Shown piece by piece: positions 49,746 to 58,003 of a DNA stretch of 64,000 nucleotides; the stretch's first letter is position 1, and each line of letters opens with the position of its first letter. The notes below the pieces were generated by a model that saw only the letters and a program-made list of their open reading frames with translations, was not told where the DNA came from and did not search any database. The stretch covers positions 125,312 through 189,311 of the forward strand of contig NZ_WXEW01000003.1 of the NCBI RefSeq assembly GCF_009901565.1, written 5' to 3'. Origin of the DNA: Herbidospora solisilvae (GTDB taxonomy: Bacteria; Actinomycetota; Actinomycetes; Streptosporangiales; Streptosporangiaceae). Made by a program: the position numbers and the translations under genes.

Positions 49746-50314
49746 CGCAGGTCCTCGTCCGGCCGTACGGAAGTCGGGTAGGTCGTGACCGGGGTGGTCT
49801 CGGGGAAGGCCGTCGGGGGGTTCAAGGGCGCGGAACCGGAACCGGTGGTGGCGTCGGTGCCGGCGTCAGCGCCGGCATCGGCGCCCGCCTTGGCGACGCG
49901 GCCGACCAGGAAACCGGCTGCCAGCGCGCCCGCCAGGAACAGGCCGGGACGACGGCGGGCGAAGTTCTGCAGGTCGTTGGTCGCGCCGGTCAGGCCGCGG
50001 TCCTCCAGATAGTCGGCCGCCCGGTGGCCGGTCCCGGCGACCTGCTGGAGCACGCCGTGCACAGGGCTGTCGGGCTTGCCGCTCTCGGTCATGCCGGACA
50101 GGTCGTCGGCCCACTGGCGCAGGCTCTGCGCGGCCCGGCGGGTCTGCGACTCCGCCTCGTCGCGGACGCGTCCGCGTAACTGGTGCGCCGCCTGGCCGGT
50201 CTGGGTCCTGATCTCCGCGCCGACCTGCCGGGCCTGCTCCTTGGCCGTCCGCGTGGTGTCCGCGGTGGCCTCCTTGGCGCGGTCGACCGTGCTGGGAGTG
50301 GTCTGTTCACTCAT
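49742..50314 (-). CDS. Helical membrane-associated protein, first gene of the DUF3618 operon
   Basis: 190 residues from ATG at 50314 with AGGAG 6 bases upstream. A long amphipathic region (about 10-125; VDRAKEATADTTRTAKEQAR...) resembles apolipoprotein/LEA-like helices; one membrane helix (PGLFLAGALAAGFLVGRV, about 126-143) is followed by an Ala/Asp and Pro/Thr-rich tail. Together with the next two gene products it forms a set of membrane-anchored amphipathic proteins, probably envelope-stabilising under stress. Confidence 0.7.
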   Translation of the reverse strand: MSEQTTPSTVDRAKEATADTTRTAKEQARQVGAEIRTQTGQAAHQLRGRVRDEAESQTRRAAQSLRQWADDLSGMTESGKPDSPVHGVLQQVAGTGHRAADYLEDRGLTGATNDLQNFARRRPGLFLAGALAAGFLVGRVAKAGADAGADAGTDATTGSGSAPLNPPTAFPETTPVTTYPTSVRPDEDLR

Positions 50315-50508
50315 GAGGGCTCCTGCCGTCGTAAGTGGTGATGTGAAGTGCGTGGTCCCAGGCGAAGATTGACCTCTGCGGCGACAACGGCCGGAAAACG
50401 GAATCGACGTTCCGTCGAATGTCCCTGGGAAACGGGCATCCGCAGCGCTCTGTTGGGCTGGTCCCCGCCGCCTACCCCCGGTCACCGGGGCTAATCACCG
50501 GGACGGGG

Positions 50509-51135
50509 TCAGCCGCCGCAGGAGCCGGTGGCGCAGCAGGCGTCGCCGCGCCACGCCTCGCGGCCTTCCTTGACCGCGACGGCCGCGATGACCAGGGCGG
50601 CGATCGGGTCGGCCCACGCCCAGCCGAACAGGCTGTTGAGCGCCAGGCCCACCAGCAGGACACCAGACAGGTAGGTGCACAGCAGGGTCTGCTTGGAGTC
50701 GGCGACGGCACTGGCCGAACCGAGTTCGCGTCCGGTCCGGCGTTGCGCGTACGACAGGAACGGCATGACGACGAGAGAGAGCCCCGCCAGGACGAGCCCG
50801 GCGGTGGAGTGTTCGGCCTCGCCCGCGCCGAGCAGGGCGCGCACGGCGTCGAAGGTCACGTACGCGGCCAGGGCGAAGAAGGAGACCGCGATCACCCGCA
50901 AGGCCGTTCGCTCGCGGCGCTCGTGGTCGGCGACGGAGAACTGCCAGGCCACCGCGGCGGCCGAGGCGACCTCGACCAGGGAGTCGAGGCCGAAACCGAT
51001 GAGGGCGGCCGAGGAGGCGACGGTCCCGGCGGTGATGGCCACCGCCGCCTCGACGAGGTTGTAGGTGATCGTGGCGGCGACCAGCCAGCGGATGCGGCTC
51101 CGTAACCTCGCCCGGCGGGCCGGGACGGTGGTCAC
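50509..51135 (-). CDS. Cation diffusion facilitator (CDF) metal transporter
   Basis: 208 residues; GTG overlaps the stop of the ArsR gene (GTGA). Membrane helices with the CDF metal-site pattern: ALIGFGLDSLVEVASAAAVAW (helix II, with DxxxE) and SKQTLLCTYLSGVLLVGLAL (helix V, with the DS/Sxx site, VADSKQT). It lacks the long cytosolic C-terminal domain and ends in a Cys-rich tail (CCATGSCGG), which may bind the exported metal. Its place behind an ArsR-family regulator indicates metal-induced efflux; zinc, cobalt or nickel are possible. Confidence 0.85.
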   Translation of the reverse strand: MTTVPARRARLRSRIRWLVAATITYNLVEAAVAITAGTVASSAALIGFGLDSLVEVASAAAVAWQFSVADHERRERTALRVIAVSFFALAAYVTFDAVRALLGAGEAEHSTAGLVLAGLSLVVMPFLSYAQRRTGRELGSASAVADSKQTLLCTYLSGVLLVGLALNSLFGWAWADPIAALVIAAVAVKEGREAWRGDACCATGSCGG

Positions 51136-51485
51136 CGCATCTCCCCGGCCGGGCGCAGAGTCACGTCGTGGCCGGTGGCCGCGAGCAGGTGCTCGGCCGA
51201 GGCGAGCAGGTCCATCAGTTCGGGGCGGGTGAGGGCGTAGAAGGACTGGCGGCCTTCGGCCCGGTAGTCGACGAGCCCGCAGCCGCGCAGGCAGGCCAGG
51301 TGCTTGGAGACGGTCGACTGGGCCAGCCCGAGCTCCGTGGTCAGGTCGACGACCCGGGCCTCGCCCCGGCTGAGGCGCTGGACGATGCGCAGGCGGGTCT
51401 CGTCGCCCAGCGAATGGAACAGGGCGGCCGCGGGGGAGACGCCGGCCGCGATATCCGCGCTGACACAGAGCCTATCCATCGCCAT
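51132..51485 (-). CDS. ArsR/SmtB-family metal-responsive repressor
   Basis: 117 residues from ATG at 51485 (a second ATG at 51479 would give 115). Winged helix-turn-helix: HSLGDETRLRIVQRLSRGEA then LTTELGLAQSTVSKHLACLRGCGLV. Candidate metal residues are Cys in CVSAD (N-terminus) and in HLACLRGCG, plus His near the C-terminus (AEHLLAATGHD), as in NmtR/CmtR-type sensors. A perfect palindrome overlaps its start and -10 box, so it is autoregulated. It overlaps the CDF gene by 4 bases. Confidence 0.9.
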   Translation of the reverse strand: MAMDRLCVSADIAAGVSPAAALFHSLGDETRLRIVQRLSRGEARVVDLTTELGLAQSTVSKHLACLRGCGLVDYRAEGRQSFYALTRPELMDLLASAEHLLAATGHDVTLRPAGEMR

Positions 51486-51858
51486 ATGGCGATGATAGCG
51501 CCGATTGGTCATTCGACACCAGGCAGAACTCGTTGCCCTCGGGGTCGCGCATGACCTGGAAGGAGCCCTGGGCGTCGGTGCGCAGGGGCCCGTTCTCCCG
51601 CGCGCCCCAGGCGACGGCCGTGGCCGCCGCGGCGGCGACGTCGGCGACCTCGACGTCCAGGTGGGCCCGGTTCTTGCCGGTCTTCGGCTCGGGCACCCGC
51701 TGGAACGCGATCCGCAGCACACCGTCCACGTATGACCACGAGGGATCACGGTGGACCGGCGGCGTGCCGAGCAGCCTGCCCCAGAAGACGGCGAGCGAGG
51801 CCGGGTCGGCGCAGTCGACCACGAGCTGGGCGGGCGTGCCGAGGGGGATCGTGTCCAT
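51472..51858 (-). CDS. VOC family protein
   Basis: 128 residues from ATG at 51858, with the TAGGCT box at 7-base spacing. Glyoxalase_6-like VOC domain: AQLVVDCADPASLAVFWGRL, KNRAHLDVEVAD and MRDPEGNEFCLV. The last 14 bases of the gene read through the ArsR start and half of the operator palindrome. A metalloenzyme or antibiotic-binding role is possible; no substrate is indicated. Confidence 0.82.
   Translation of the reverse strand: MDTIPLGTPAQLVVDCADPASLAVFWGRLLGTPPVHRDPSWSYVDGVLRIAFQRVPEPKTGKNRAHLDVEVADVAAAAATAVAWGARENGPLRTDAQGSFQVMRDPEGNEFCLVSNDQSALSSPYGDG
51478..51493. promoter_or_regulatory. Palindromic operator of the ArsR-CDF operon
   Basis: ATCGCCATATGGCGAT is a perfect 16-base palindrome; the outer arms CTATC (51472-51476) and GATAG (51494-51498) extend it with one extra base on the left. 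It covers the ArsR start codons and abuts the minus-strand TATCAT -10 box (51492-51497), the position expected for a SmtB/ArsR autoregulatory site. Confidence 0.75.
51492..51497 (-). promoter_or_regulatory. -10 box (TATCAT), leaderless arsR start
   Basis: Minus-strand TATCAT ends 6 bases before ATG at 51485 and overlaps the palindromic operator. Confidence 0.5.
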
Positions 51859-51865
51859 GCGCCGT

Positions 51866-51871
51866 AGCCTA
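51866..51871 (-). promoter_or_regulatory. -10 box (TAGGCT), leaderless VOC start
   Basis: Minus-strand TAGGCT ends 7 bases before ATG at 51858. Confidence 0.55.
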
Positions 51872-51898
51872 GGACCGCCCGCGTGCGAGACTCGCGGG

Positions 51899-53161
51899 AT
51901 GAGAGCGGCCGTATGTCTCTTAGCCGTGGCGGTCGTCGCCGGTTGTACGTCCGCGCCGGAGGCGCCCGTCCGCACGACCGCCGCGCGCACGCCTACTCCC
52001 ACCCCCGCGGCCACGCTCCCGCCCCTGCCGGCCGGGTCGGCGGGTTGCGAGCTTCCCGGTGAGAAGGCCGACGATCTGCGGGCGGCCGACGCCCGCACCG
52101 CGTGGCGGTCGGTCTGGGTCGACGAGGAGCGCGGCTCGATGTCGCTGCTCGCGGCGGCCCCCGACGGGGCGTTGTGGTCGACCTACTGGAGCGAGAAACA
52201 AGAGGACGGCGCCCTCGTGGGCAGGGACGGCGGGGTGCGCCGGTGGGACGGCTCCAGGTGGGAGACCTTCCAGATCCCGCAGGCCCGGCCGGGCCGTCCG
52301 CAGACCAGCGTGGCGGTCGCGGCGGCCTCCGCCGATCAGGCGTGGGTGTTCGGCGTGTCCAACGGCAAGTCGCCCAAGGAGACCGCCGGAGTCGTCGCCG
52401 CCTTCGCGGACGGCGTGTGGCGCGCGGAGCCGCTGCCCGAACCGGCCGCGCGCTCGGTCGGCTGGGCCTTCACCACCGCGCGGGCCGTCGACGGTGCGGC
52501 GTGGGCCGTGAACGGCCCGGCGGCGGTGTCGTGGACGGGAGGTCACTGGCGTCAGCACCCGCTGCCCGCGGCGGCCGGGGCCCTGAGCTCCGGAGACGGG
52601 GAGTTGTGGGCGGTCAGCGGGCAGAACGGCGAACCCGCGGCGCTGCGCTGGGAGTCCGGGGCGTGGCGCCGGATCACCACGCCCCCGTTCGAGCCGCCCG
52701 CCGACGTGACCCTGCCGCGCGCCACCCTGAGCGACGTCGTGGTGCTCGGCCCCGACGACGTCTGGGTCGTCGGCGGTCTCTCCTGGACCGTCCTGGACGA
52801 GTACGACGAGGAGAACGAGCCCGCGGAGAAGGGGCACTCGCTGGCGATGCACTGGGACGGGAATGGCTGGACCTGCGACTGGGGGCCGTTGACCTCCACC
52901 GTCGGCCGGATGACCCGCTTTGGCCAGGCCGAGCCCGACGGCAGGGGAGGGCTCTGGGTGATCGGGCGGAGGGACGTGCTCTGGCATCTGGACGGCCGCC
53001 GCTGGACCCGCCACCGCGTGCCCGCGCCGCCCGGGGCCGAGCCGCGCGTCCACTCGCTGGCCTGGCGGCCCGGCAGCCGGGAGGTGTACGCCGTGGGATC
53101 GGTGGTCACCAAGGGGGCGGACAACTCCGAGATCTCGCACGCAGCCCTCTGGCGCTCCTGA
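51899..53161 (+). CDS. Lipoprotein with a probable beta-propeller domain
   Basis: 420 residues from ATG at 51899. Signal peptide with lipobox VVAGC (Cys near residue 16), a Thr/Pro linker, then repeated blocks of the form WRS-VW, DGALWSTYW, VRRWDGSRWETF, DDVWVVGG, GGLWVIGRRDVLWHLDGRRW. The repeated xxWxxDGxxW and DxVWVVG pattern suggests a six- or seven-bladed propeller exposed on the outer face of the membrane. Function unknown. It is divergent from the VOC gene and convergent with the SpoIIE phosphatase gene. Confidence 0.75.
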   Translation: MRAAVCLLAVAVVAGCTSAPEAPVRTTAARTPTPTPAATLPPLPAGSAGCELPGEKADDLRAADARTAWRSVWVDEERGSMSLLAAAPDGALWSTYWSEKQEDGALVGRDGGVRRWDGSRWETFQIPQARPGRPQTSVAVAAASADQAWVFGVSNGKSPKETAGVVAAFADGVWRAEPLPEPAARSVGWAFTTARAVDGAAWAVNGPAAVSWTGGHWRQHPLPAAAGALSSGDGELWAVSGQNGEPAALRWESGAWRRITTPPFEPPADVTLPRATLSDVVVLGPDDVWVVGGLSWTVLDEYDEENEPAEKGHSLAMHWDGNGWTCDWGPLTSTVGRMTRFGQAEPDGRGGLWVIGRRDVLWHLDGRRWTRHRVPAPPGAEPRVHSLAWRPGSREVYAVGSVVTKGADNSEISHAALWRS

Positions 53162-53165
53162 CCGA

Positions 53166-55166
53166 TCAGGCCAGGATGCGGGCCATGAGCAGGGCGATGT
53201 CGTCGTCGGAGGGCGCCTCGCCCACGATGGAGCCGATCACGTCCGCGCACACGTGGTCGAGCGTCGCCGACCGCGACGCCGCGCGGGCGAGGGTGTCGGC
53301 GAGCCTGGCCATGCCCGCGTCGAGGTCGGCCTGCCGAGTCTCGATCAGGCCGTCGGTGTAGAGGGCCAGCAGGGTGCCCTGCGGGAGATGCAGGTCGTAC
53401 GACTGGAAGGTGCCCAGCCCGACGCCGATCGGCGTGCCGGGGGGCAGCGAAGGGAAGATCACCGCGCCTGACGGGGTCATGATCGCGGGTGGCGGATGGC
53501 CGGCCGTGGCCATCGTGCAGCGGCCGGTGCGAGGGTCGTAGACGGCGTACAGGCAGGTGGCGCCCATGGCGTCGGGGGTGAGGGCGTCCTCCGTCATGAG
53601 CCGGTCGAGGTGGCTGAGCAGCTCGTCCGGAGGCAGGTCGAGGACGGCCAGGGCGCGCACGGCGGTGCGCATCCGGCCCATGGTGGCCGCGGCGTTGATG
53701 CCGTGGCCGGTGACGTCGCCGACGACCAGGGCGATGCGGCCGCCGGGGAGGTGGATGACGTCGTACCAGTCGCCGCCGACCCCCTCGTGCGCGTCGGAGG
53801 GCAGGTAGCGCGAGGCCACCTCGACGGCGCCGCTGCCGGACAGGTGGTGCGGCAGCAGGTCGCGCTGGAGCGCGAGCGCGGTCAGCCGCTCACGCGTGTA
53901 CTGGCGCGCGTTGTCCAGGCTCAGCGCGGCCCGTGTGACCAGCTCCTCGGCCACCAGCAGGTCGTCCTTGCTGAACGGCGCCGGGTTGGAGGTGCGCACG
54001 AAGACCGCGACGCCCAAGACGTCGCCGCGTGCCTCCAGCGGAACGACGATCAGCGAGTGCATGCCGGTGGCATGGATGACCCGCGACCGGTCGGGGTCCA
54101 GATCCAGCCAGGTGCCGGGGGAGGTGTCGAGCACGGGCTCGAAGTGCGACCGGCGCGACCGCAGGACCTCCATGAACGGAGACCTCGGCGGCACGAACAC
54201 GGCATCGCCCCGCTCCCAGAGCGACTCGGGCGCCCCGGCCCGCACCGAGGCCATGCCCGCCCGCCGGAACGCCGGGATCCCGGCCTCCGTCGTGGCCAGC
54301 CGCCGCAGCGGCTCGGTGCCCGGCAGCACCGCCTCGGGCAGGTCGACGGTCACGTAGTCGGCCAGGACCGGAACGGCCAGCTCGGCCAGTTCCTGGGCGG
54401 TGCTCATGACGTCCAGGGTGCTGCCGAGCCGGACGCCGGCCTCGCGCATCAGGTCGAGGTGGTCCCGCGCCTTGCTGTCGCTGAAATCCAGGGCCACCGA
54501 GCAGACGCCCAGCGGCCTTCCGTCCACCCCTGCGAGCGGCAGCAGCGAGACCGACAACACGCGCTCCTCACCCGCGTAGGACCAGTGGGCCTCGCGGTCG
54601 ATCACGGGCCGGCCGTCGGCGAGCACCTCGCGCATCGCCTCCTGCACCCCTTCGTTGTCGACCCCCGGAATGACCTCGGTCAGCGAACGCCCGATCCGGT
54701 AGTAGGGATAGCCGTCCCGGAGCCGCTCGGCCGCCTCGTTGAACCAGACGCAGCGCAGATCCCTGTCCCAGATCGCCATCGCGACGGGAAAGCTGCCGAT
54801 GAGCGAATCCAGCAGCGCGCCGGTGTCGGTCGACAGGTCGAGGGCGACCGGGATCGCCGACAACAACCACGACTGCCGTGGGCCGTCGGTGTCGTCACCC
54901 AGAGTGATCGGCGCGGCGTCGGCCCGCACGATGACCACCTGACCGTCCCGCCGCCGCACCTCCATCATCCCTTTACCAGGCCGGTACGCCCCGGCCTCTT
55001 CGGCGCCGGGCCGCAGCAGCGTGCCGATGGGCCGCCCGAAGACGTCGGCCGCGAGATACCCGGTGAGCTCCTCGGCGGCCCGGGTCCACCCGATCACCGC
55101 CCCGGCGCAGTCGACGACGGCGACCGCCGGGGTCGCCGCTCTACGGACGCTGTCAGCCGATTTCAC
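53166..55166 (-). CDS. PAS-PAS-GAF-SpoIIE serine phosphatase
   Basis: 666 residues, GTG start with GAGGGG about 8 bases upstream. Two PAS domains (about 10-110 and 115-235), a GAF domain (about 240-415) and a C-terminal PP2C/SpoIIE phosphatase (about 430-665) with GDWYDVIHLPGGRIALVVGDVTGHG, the metal-binding aspartates. Such proteins dephosphorylate STAS antagonists in RsbU/RsbP-style partner switching. Candidate substrate is the STAS protein at 11993. No membrane helix, so the input is cytosolic. Confidence 0.92.
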   Translation of the reverse strand: MKSADSVRRAATPAVAVVDCAGAVIGWTRAAEELTGYLAADVFGRPIGTLLRPGAEEAGAYRPGKGMMEVRRRDGQVVIVRADAAPITLGDDTDGPRQSWLLSAIPVALDLSTDTGALLDSLIGSFPVAMAIWDRDLRCVWFNEAAERLRDGYPYYRIGRSLTEVIPGVDNEGVQEAMREVLADGRPVIDREAHWSYAGEERVLSVSLLPLAGVDGRPLGVCSVALDFSDSKARDHLDLMREAGVRLGSTLDVMSTAQELAELAVPVLADYVTVDLPEAVLPGTEPLRRLATTEAGIPAFRRAGMASVRAGAPESLWERGDAVFVPPRSPFMEVLRSRRSHFEPVLDTSPGTWLDLDPDRSRVIHATGMHSLIVVPLEARGDVLGVAVFVRTSNPAPFSKDDLLVAEELVTRAALSLDNARQYTRERLTALALQRDLLPHHLSGSGAVEVASRYLPSDAHEGVGGDWYDVIHLPGGRIALVVGDVTGHGINAAATMGRMRTAVRALAVLDLPPDELLSHLDRLMTEDALTPDAMGATCLYAVYDPRTGRCTMATAGHPPPAIMTPSGAVIFPSLPPGTPIGVGLGTFQSYDLHLPQGTLLALYTDGLIETRQADLDAGMARLADTLARAASRSATLDHVCADVIGSIVGEAPSDDDIALLMARILA

Positions 55167-55282
55167 GCCATCACCCCTCTTCCGGTGGGGCCGAGTTCGC
55201 TGCCAGGAACGTCAGAATAACTGCGCCTACCTGCGCTTATGTAAAGTTTGACCAGGCTTTGGCGGCACCTGTACGGTCCCTC

Positions 55283-55636
55283 ATGAGCTTCGATCTGGCG
55301 TTCTGGCACGCCTCCGAGGACACCGATGCCGCTCGGGCCGCGGAGATCTACAGAGGCCTCATCGAGGAGAAGAGCGGCCTGGTGCCCGACGCTCCGGCCG
55401 TGCGGACGTTCCACGAGCAGGTGATCTCCGTATATCCGGATCTGACCTCGGAGTCGACCGATGAGGACGTCGAGAATTCTCCCTGGATGTCCGAGCTGTT
55501 CACGGGTCCCGGCTTTCTGATCGCGGCCGTTTCCTGGTCGAGAAGCGCGGAAGTCGCTTCCACTCTGATCGCCCTGGCTAAGCGCAACGGACTGATCTGC
55601 TACGACCCGCAGGCCAATCTGGTGATCAGGTCCTGA
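55283..55636 (+). CDS. Small acidic protein, unnamed actinobacterial family
   Basis: 117 residues from ATG at 55283; TACGGT 5 bases upstream may be a -10 box. MSFDLAFWHASEDTDAARAA starts the protein; ENSPWMSELF, a hydrophobic strand pair around GFLIAAVSWSRSAEVASTLI and a final LICYDPQANLVI are the noticeable blocks. I have seen the SFDLAxW...SPW...CYDPQ pattern in small proteins of unknown function, some near toxin genes, but cannot assign it. Standalone gene. Confidence 0.6.
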   Translation: MSFDLAFWHASEDTDAARAAEIYRGLIEEKSGLVPDAPAVRTFHEQVISVYPDLTSESTDEDVENSPWMSELFTGPGFLIAAVSWSRSAEVASTLIALAKRNGLICYDPQANLVIRS

Positions 55637-55734
55637 GCTGTCGACGGCGGTATGGCTCGAAAGGGATTGCCGCTTCACTTGTCACTCTGTGTAATTAACT
55701 GGTTACGCATACCCCTCTGACTGTGGAGCGCCGC

Positions 55735-57963
55735 ATGGAGCGAATGGTTCTGGTCGCCGTCACCGAGCAGCCCGACGCCGACACCGCACTGGCCGAGCAA
55801 CTCCGACGGGTCTGTGCCGCGATGAGTGAGCAGGGCCTGCAGGTGCGCTGGACCTACCGGCCCGGCGACGCCCTGGCCGTCATCGGGTCGGACGCCTCGC
55901 TCACGGCGGTGCTGGCGGCCTGGGACGCGCCCGGCGCCGAAGACCTCCTCCGCGCCGTGGCCGGACGCTTCCGCGGGCTGCCCGTCTTCCTGATGACGCA
56001 GGACCAGGAGCTTCCCCTGTGGGTCTACGAGGTCATCCAGGGGTACGTCTTCCCGCTGGAGGACACCCCGCAGTTCATCGCGGGCCGCATCGCCCACGCC
56101 GCCGAGCAGTACGCCGACACGATCCTCCCGCCCTTCTTCCGCGCCCTGCGGCGGCTGCAGGACCACCACCGCTACTCCTGGCACACCCCCGCGCACGCCG
56201 GGGGCGTCGCGTTCCTGAAGTCGCCCGTGGGGCGGGCCTTCTTCGACTTCTACGGCGAGCGGCTGCTGCGCACCGACCTGTCGATCTCGGTGCCGGAGCT
56301 GGGCTCGCCCCTCGACCACACCGGCCCGATCGGCGAGGCCGAGCACAACGCCGCCCGCGTCTTCGGCGCCGAACGCACGTTCTTCGTCGTCAACGGCAAC
56401 TCGACCGCCAATCGCATCGTGGGGCACCATGCCATCGCCCGCGACGACACCGTCCTGGTCGACCGCAACTGCCACAAGTCCGTGCAGCACGCCCTCGCGA
56501 TCAGCGGCGCCCGGCCGGTCTACCTCGTGCCCGAGCGCAACGGACTCGGGCTGGCCGGGCCGATTCCTCCCAAGGTGCTGGAGGAGGCGGCCGTCCGGGC
56601 GCGGGTGGCCGACCACCCGCTCGCCTCCGGTGAGCCGACGTACGCGGTCGTCACCAACTCCACCTACGACGGCGTCTGCTACGACGCGGTCAGGGTCGCC
56701 GAATTGCTGGGAGCCAGTGTGCCCCGCGTCCACTTCGACGAGGCGTGGTTCGCCTACGGGCGGTTCAACCCGCTCTACGCGGGCCGTTACGGGATGGCGG
56801 TCGACGTCCACACCCTGCCGGGGCCCGACCGGCCCACGGTCTTCGCCACCCAGTCGACCCACAAGCTGCTGGCCGCGTTGTCGCAGGCCGCGATGGTGCA
56901 CGTCCGGCCGGCTCCCCGGGCGCCGGTCGACTACGACGCGTTCAACGAGACCTTCCTCATGCACGCCACCACCTCGCCGCTCTATCCGATGATCGCCTCG
57001 CTCGACGTCGCGGCGGCGATGATGGACGGGCCGTCGGGGACCTTCCTCACCCAGGAGGCGATCGTCGAGGCGGTCCGGTTCCGGCAGGCGATGACGCGGC
57101 TGGCCGCCCGCATCCGCGAAGACGGCCGGCGCCCCGAGTGGTTCTTCGGCGTCTGGCAGCCCCCGGCGGTCGCCGACGCCGACCTCGCCGAGGTGTGCGC
57201 CGACCCGCGCTACTGGGTGCTGGAGCCGGGGGCCGCCTGGCACGGGTTCGACGGCATGACCGACGGCTACGCCCTGCTCGACCCGATCAAGGTGACCATC
57301 ACCTGCCCCGGCGCCGACGCCGCCGCGGGCACCCTCGACTGGGGCATCCCGGCCCGCGTCGTCGACGCCTACCTGCAGCGGCGTGGCATCGTGGTGGAGA
57401 AGACCGGCGACCACACGCTCCTGGTGCTGTTCTCCATGGGGATCACCAAGGGCAAGTGGGGCACCCTCATCGACGCCCTGACCGACTTCAAGCACGCCTA
57501 CGACAACGACGTGCCCCTGGCCGAGGTGCTGCCCGGCTTCGGGCCGCCCTCGGTCACGCTGCGGAAGTACTGCGCCGACGTCCACGACATGCTGCGCGGA
57601 TCGGCGGTGGGCGACCTGCCCGAACCGGTCTCGACCCCGGCCGACTGCTACCAGGCCATGATCCGGCGGCGCACCGAACGGGTCCCGCTGGCCAAGCTCC
57701 CCGGCCGGGTCGCCGCGGCCACCGTCGTGGTCACCCCTCCCGGCATCCCCATGCTCATGCCGGGCGAGGCCGCCGGGGCGGCCGACGGGCCGCTGATGGC
57801 GTACCTGCGCGCGCTGGAGGAGTTCGACCGGGCCTTTCCCGAGCTCGCCACCGACATCCACGGCGCGCACCGCGACGCCGACGGGCGTTACCAGATCGAG
57901 GTCCTGGGAGTGGAGGGTCTCTCGACCGTCAGGTCGACGTGGGCGGGGCTCCAGATCCGCTAG
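55735..57963 (+). CDS. Orn/Lys/Arg decarboxylase, long form
   Basis: 742 residues from ATG at 55735 (GGAG 6 bases upstream; GTG at 55723 also in frame). N-terminal CheY-like wing domain (about 1-130), fold-type I PLP core with HTPAHAGGVAFLK, NGNSTANRIV, VHFDEAWFAYGRF and the Schiff-base Lys in STHKLLAALSQ (about 380-390), then a C-terminal domain. Length and layout match the inducible Ldc/Adi/Spe-type decarboxylases; which amino acid is used cannot be told. It is intact, unlike the shorter paralogue at 44023. Confidence 0.9.
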   Translation: MERMVLVAVTEQPDADTALAEQLRRVCAAMSEQGLQVRWTYRPGDALAVIGSDASLTAVLAAWDAPGAEDLLRAVAGRFRGLPVFLMTQDQELPLWVYEVIQGYVFPLEDTPQFIAGRIAHAAEQYADTILPPFFRALRRLQDHHRYSWHTPAHAGGVAFLKSPVGRAFFDFYGERLLRTDLSISVPELGSPLDHTGPIGEAEHNAARVFGAERTFFVVNGNSTANRIVGHHAIARDDTVLVDRNCHKSVQHALAISGARPVYLVPERNGLGLAGPIPPKVLEEAAVRARVADHPLASGEPTYAVVTNSTYDGVCYDAVRVAELLGASVPRVHFDEAWFAYGRFNPLYAGRYGMAVDVHTLPGPDRPTVFATQSTHKLLAALSQAAMVHVRPAPRAPVDYDAFNETFLMHATTSPLYPMIASLDVAAAMMDGPSGTFLTQEAIVEAVRFRQAMTRLAARIREDGRRPEWFFGVWQPPAVADADLAEVCADPRYWVLEPGAAWHGFDGMTDGYALLDPIKVTITCPGADAAAGTLDWGIPARVVDAYLQRRGIVVEKTGDHTLLVLFSMGITKGKWGTLIDALTDFKHAYDNDVPLAEVLPGFGPPSVTLRKYCADVHDMLRGSAVGDLPEPVSTPADCYQAMIRRRTERVPLAKLPGRVAAATVVVTPPGIPMLMPGEAAGAADGPLMAYLRALEEFDRAFPELATDIHGAHRDADGRYQIEVLGVEGLSTVRSTWAGLQIR

Positions 57964-58003
57964 CCTGGCCGCTCCACCACTTGAATAGAGGAAAGGTGCG
58001 GTC

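Noticed and set aside
53496-55220. 574-codon frame antisense to the SpoIIE phosphatase, and a similar one at 55675-58158 antisense to the decarboxylase
   Set aside because: No start signals or domains; mirror frames of clear genes.
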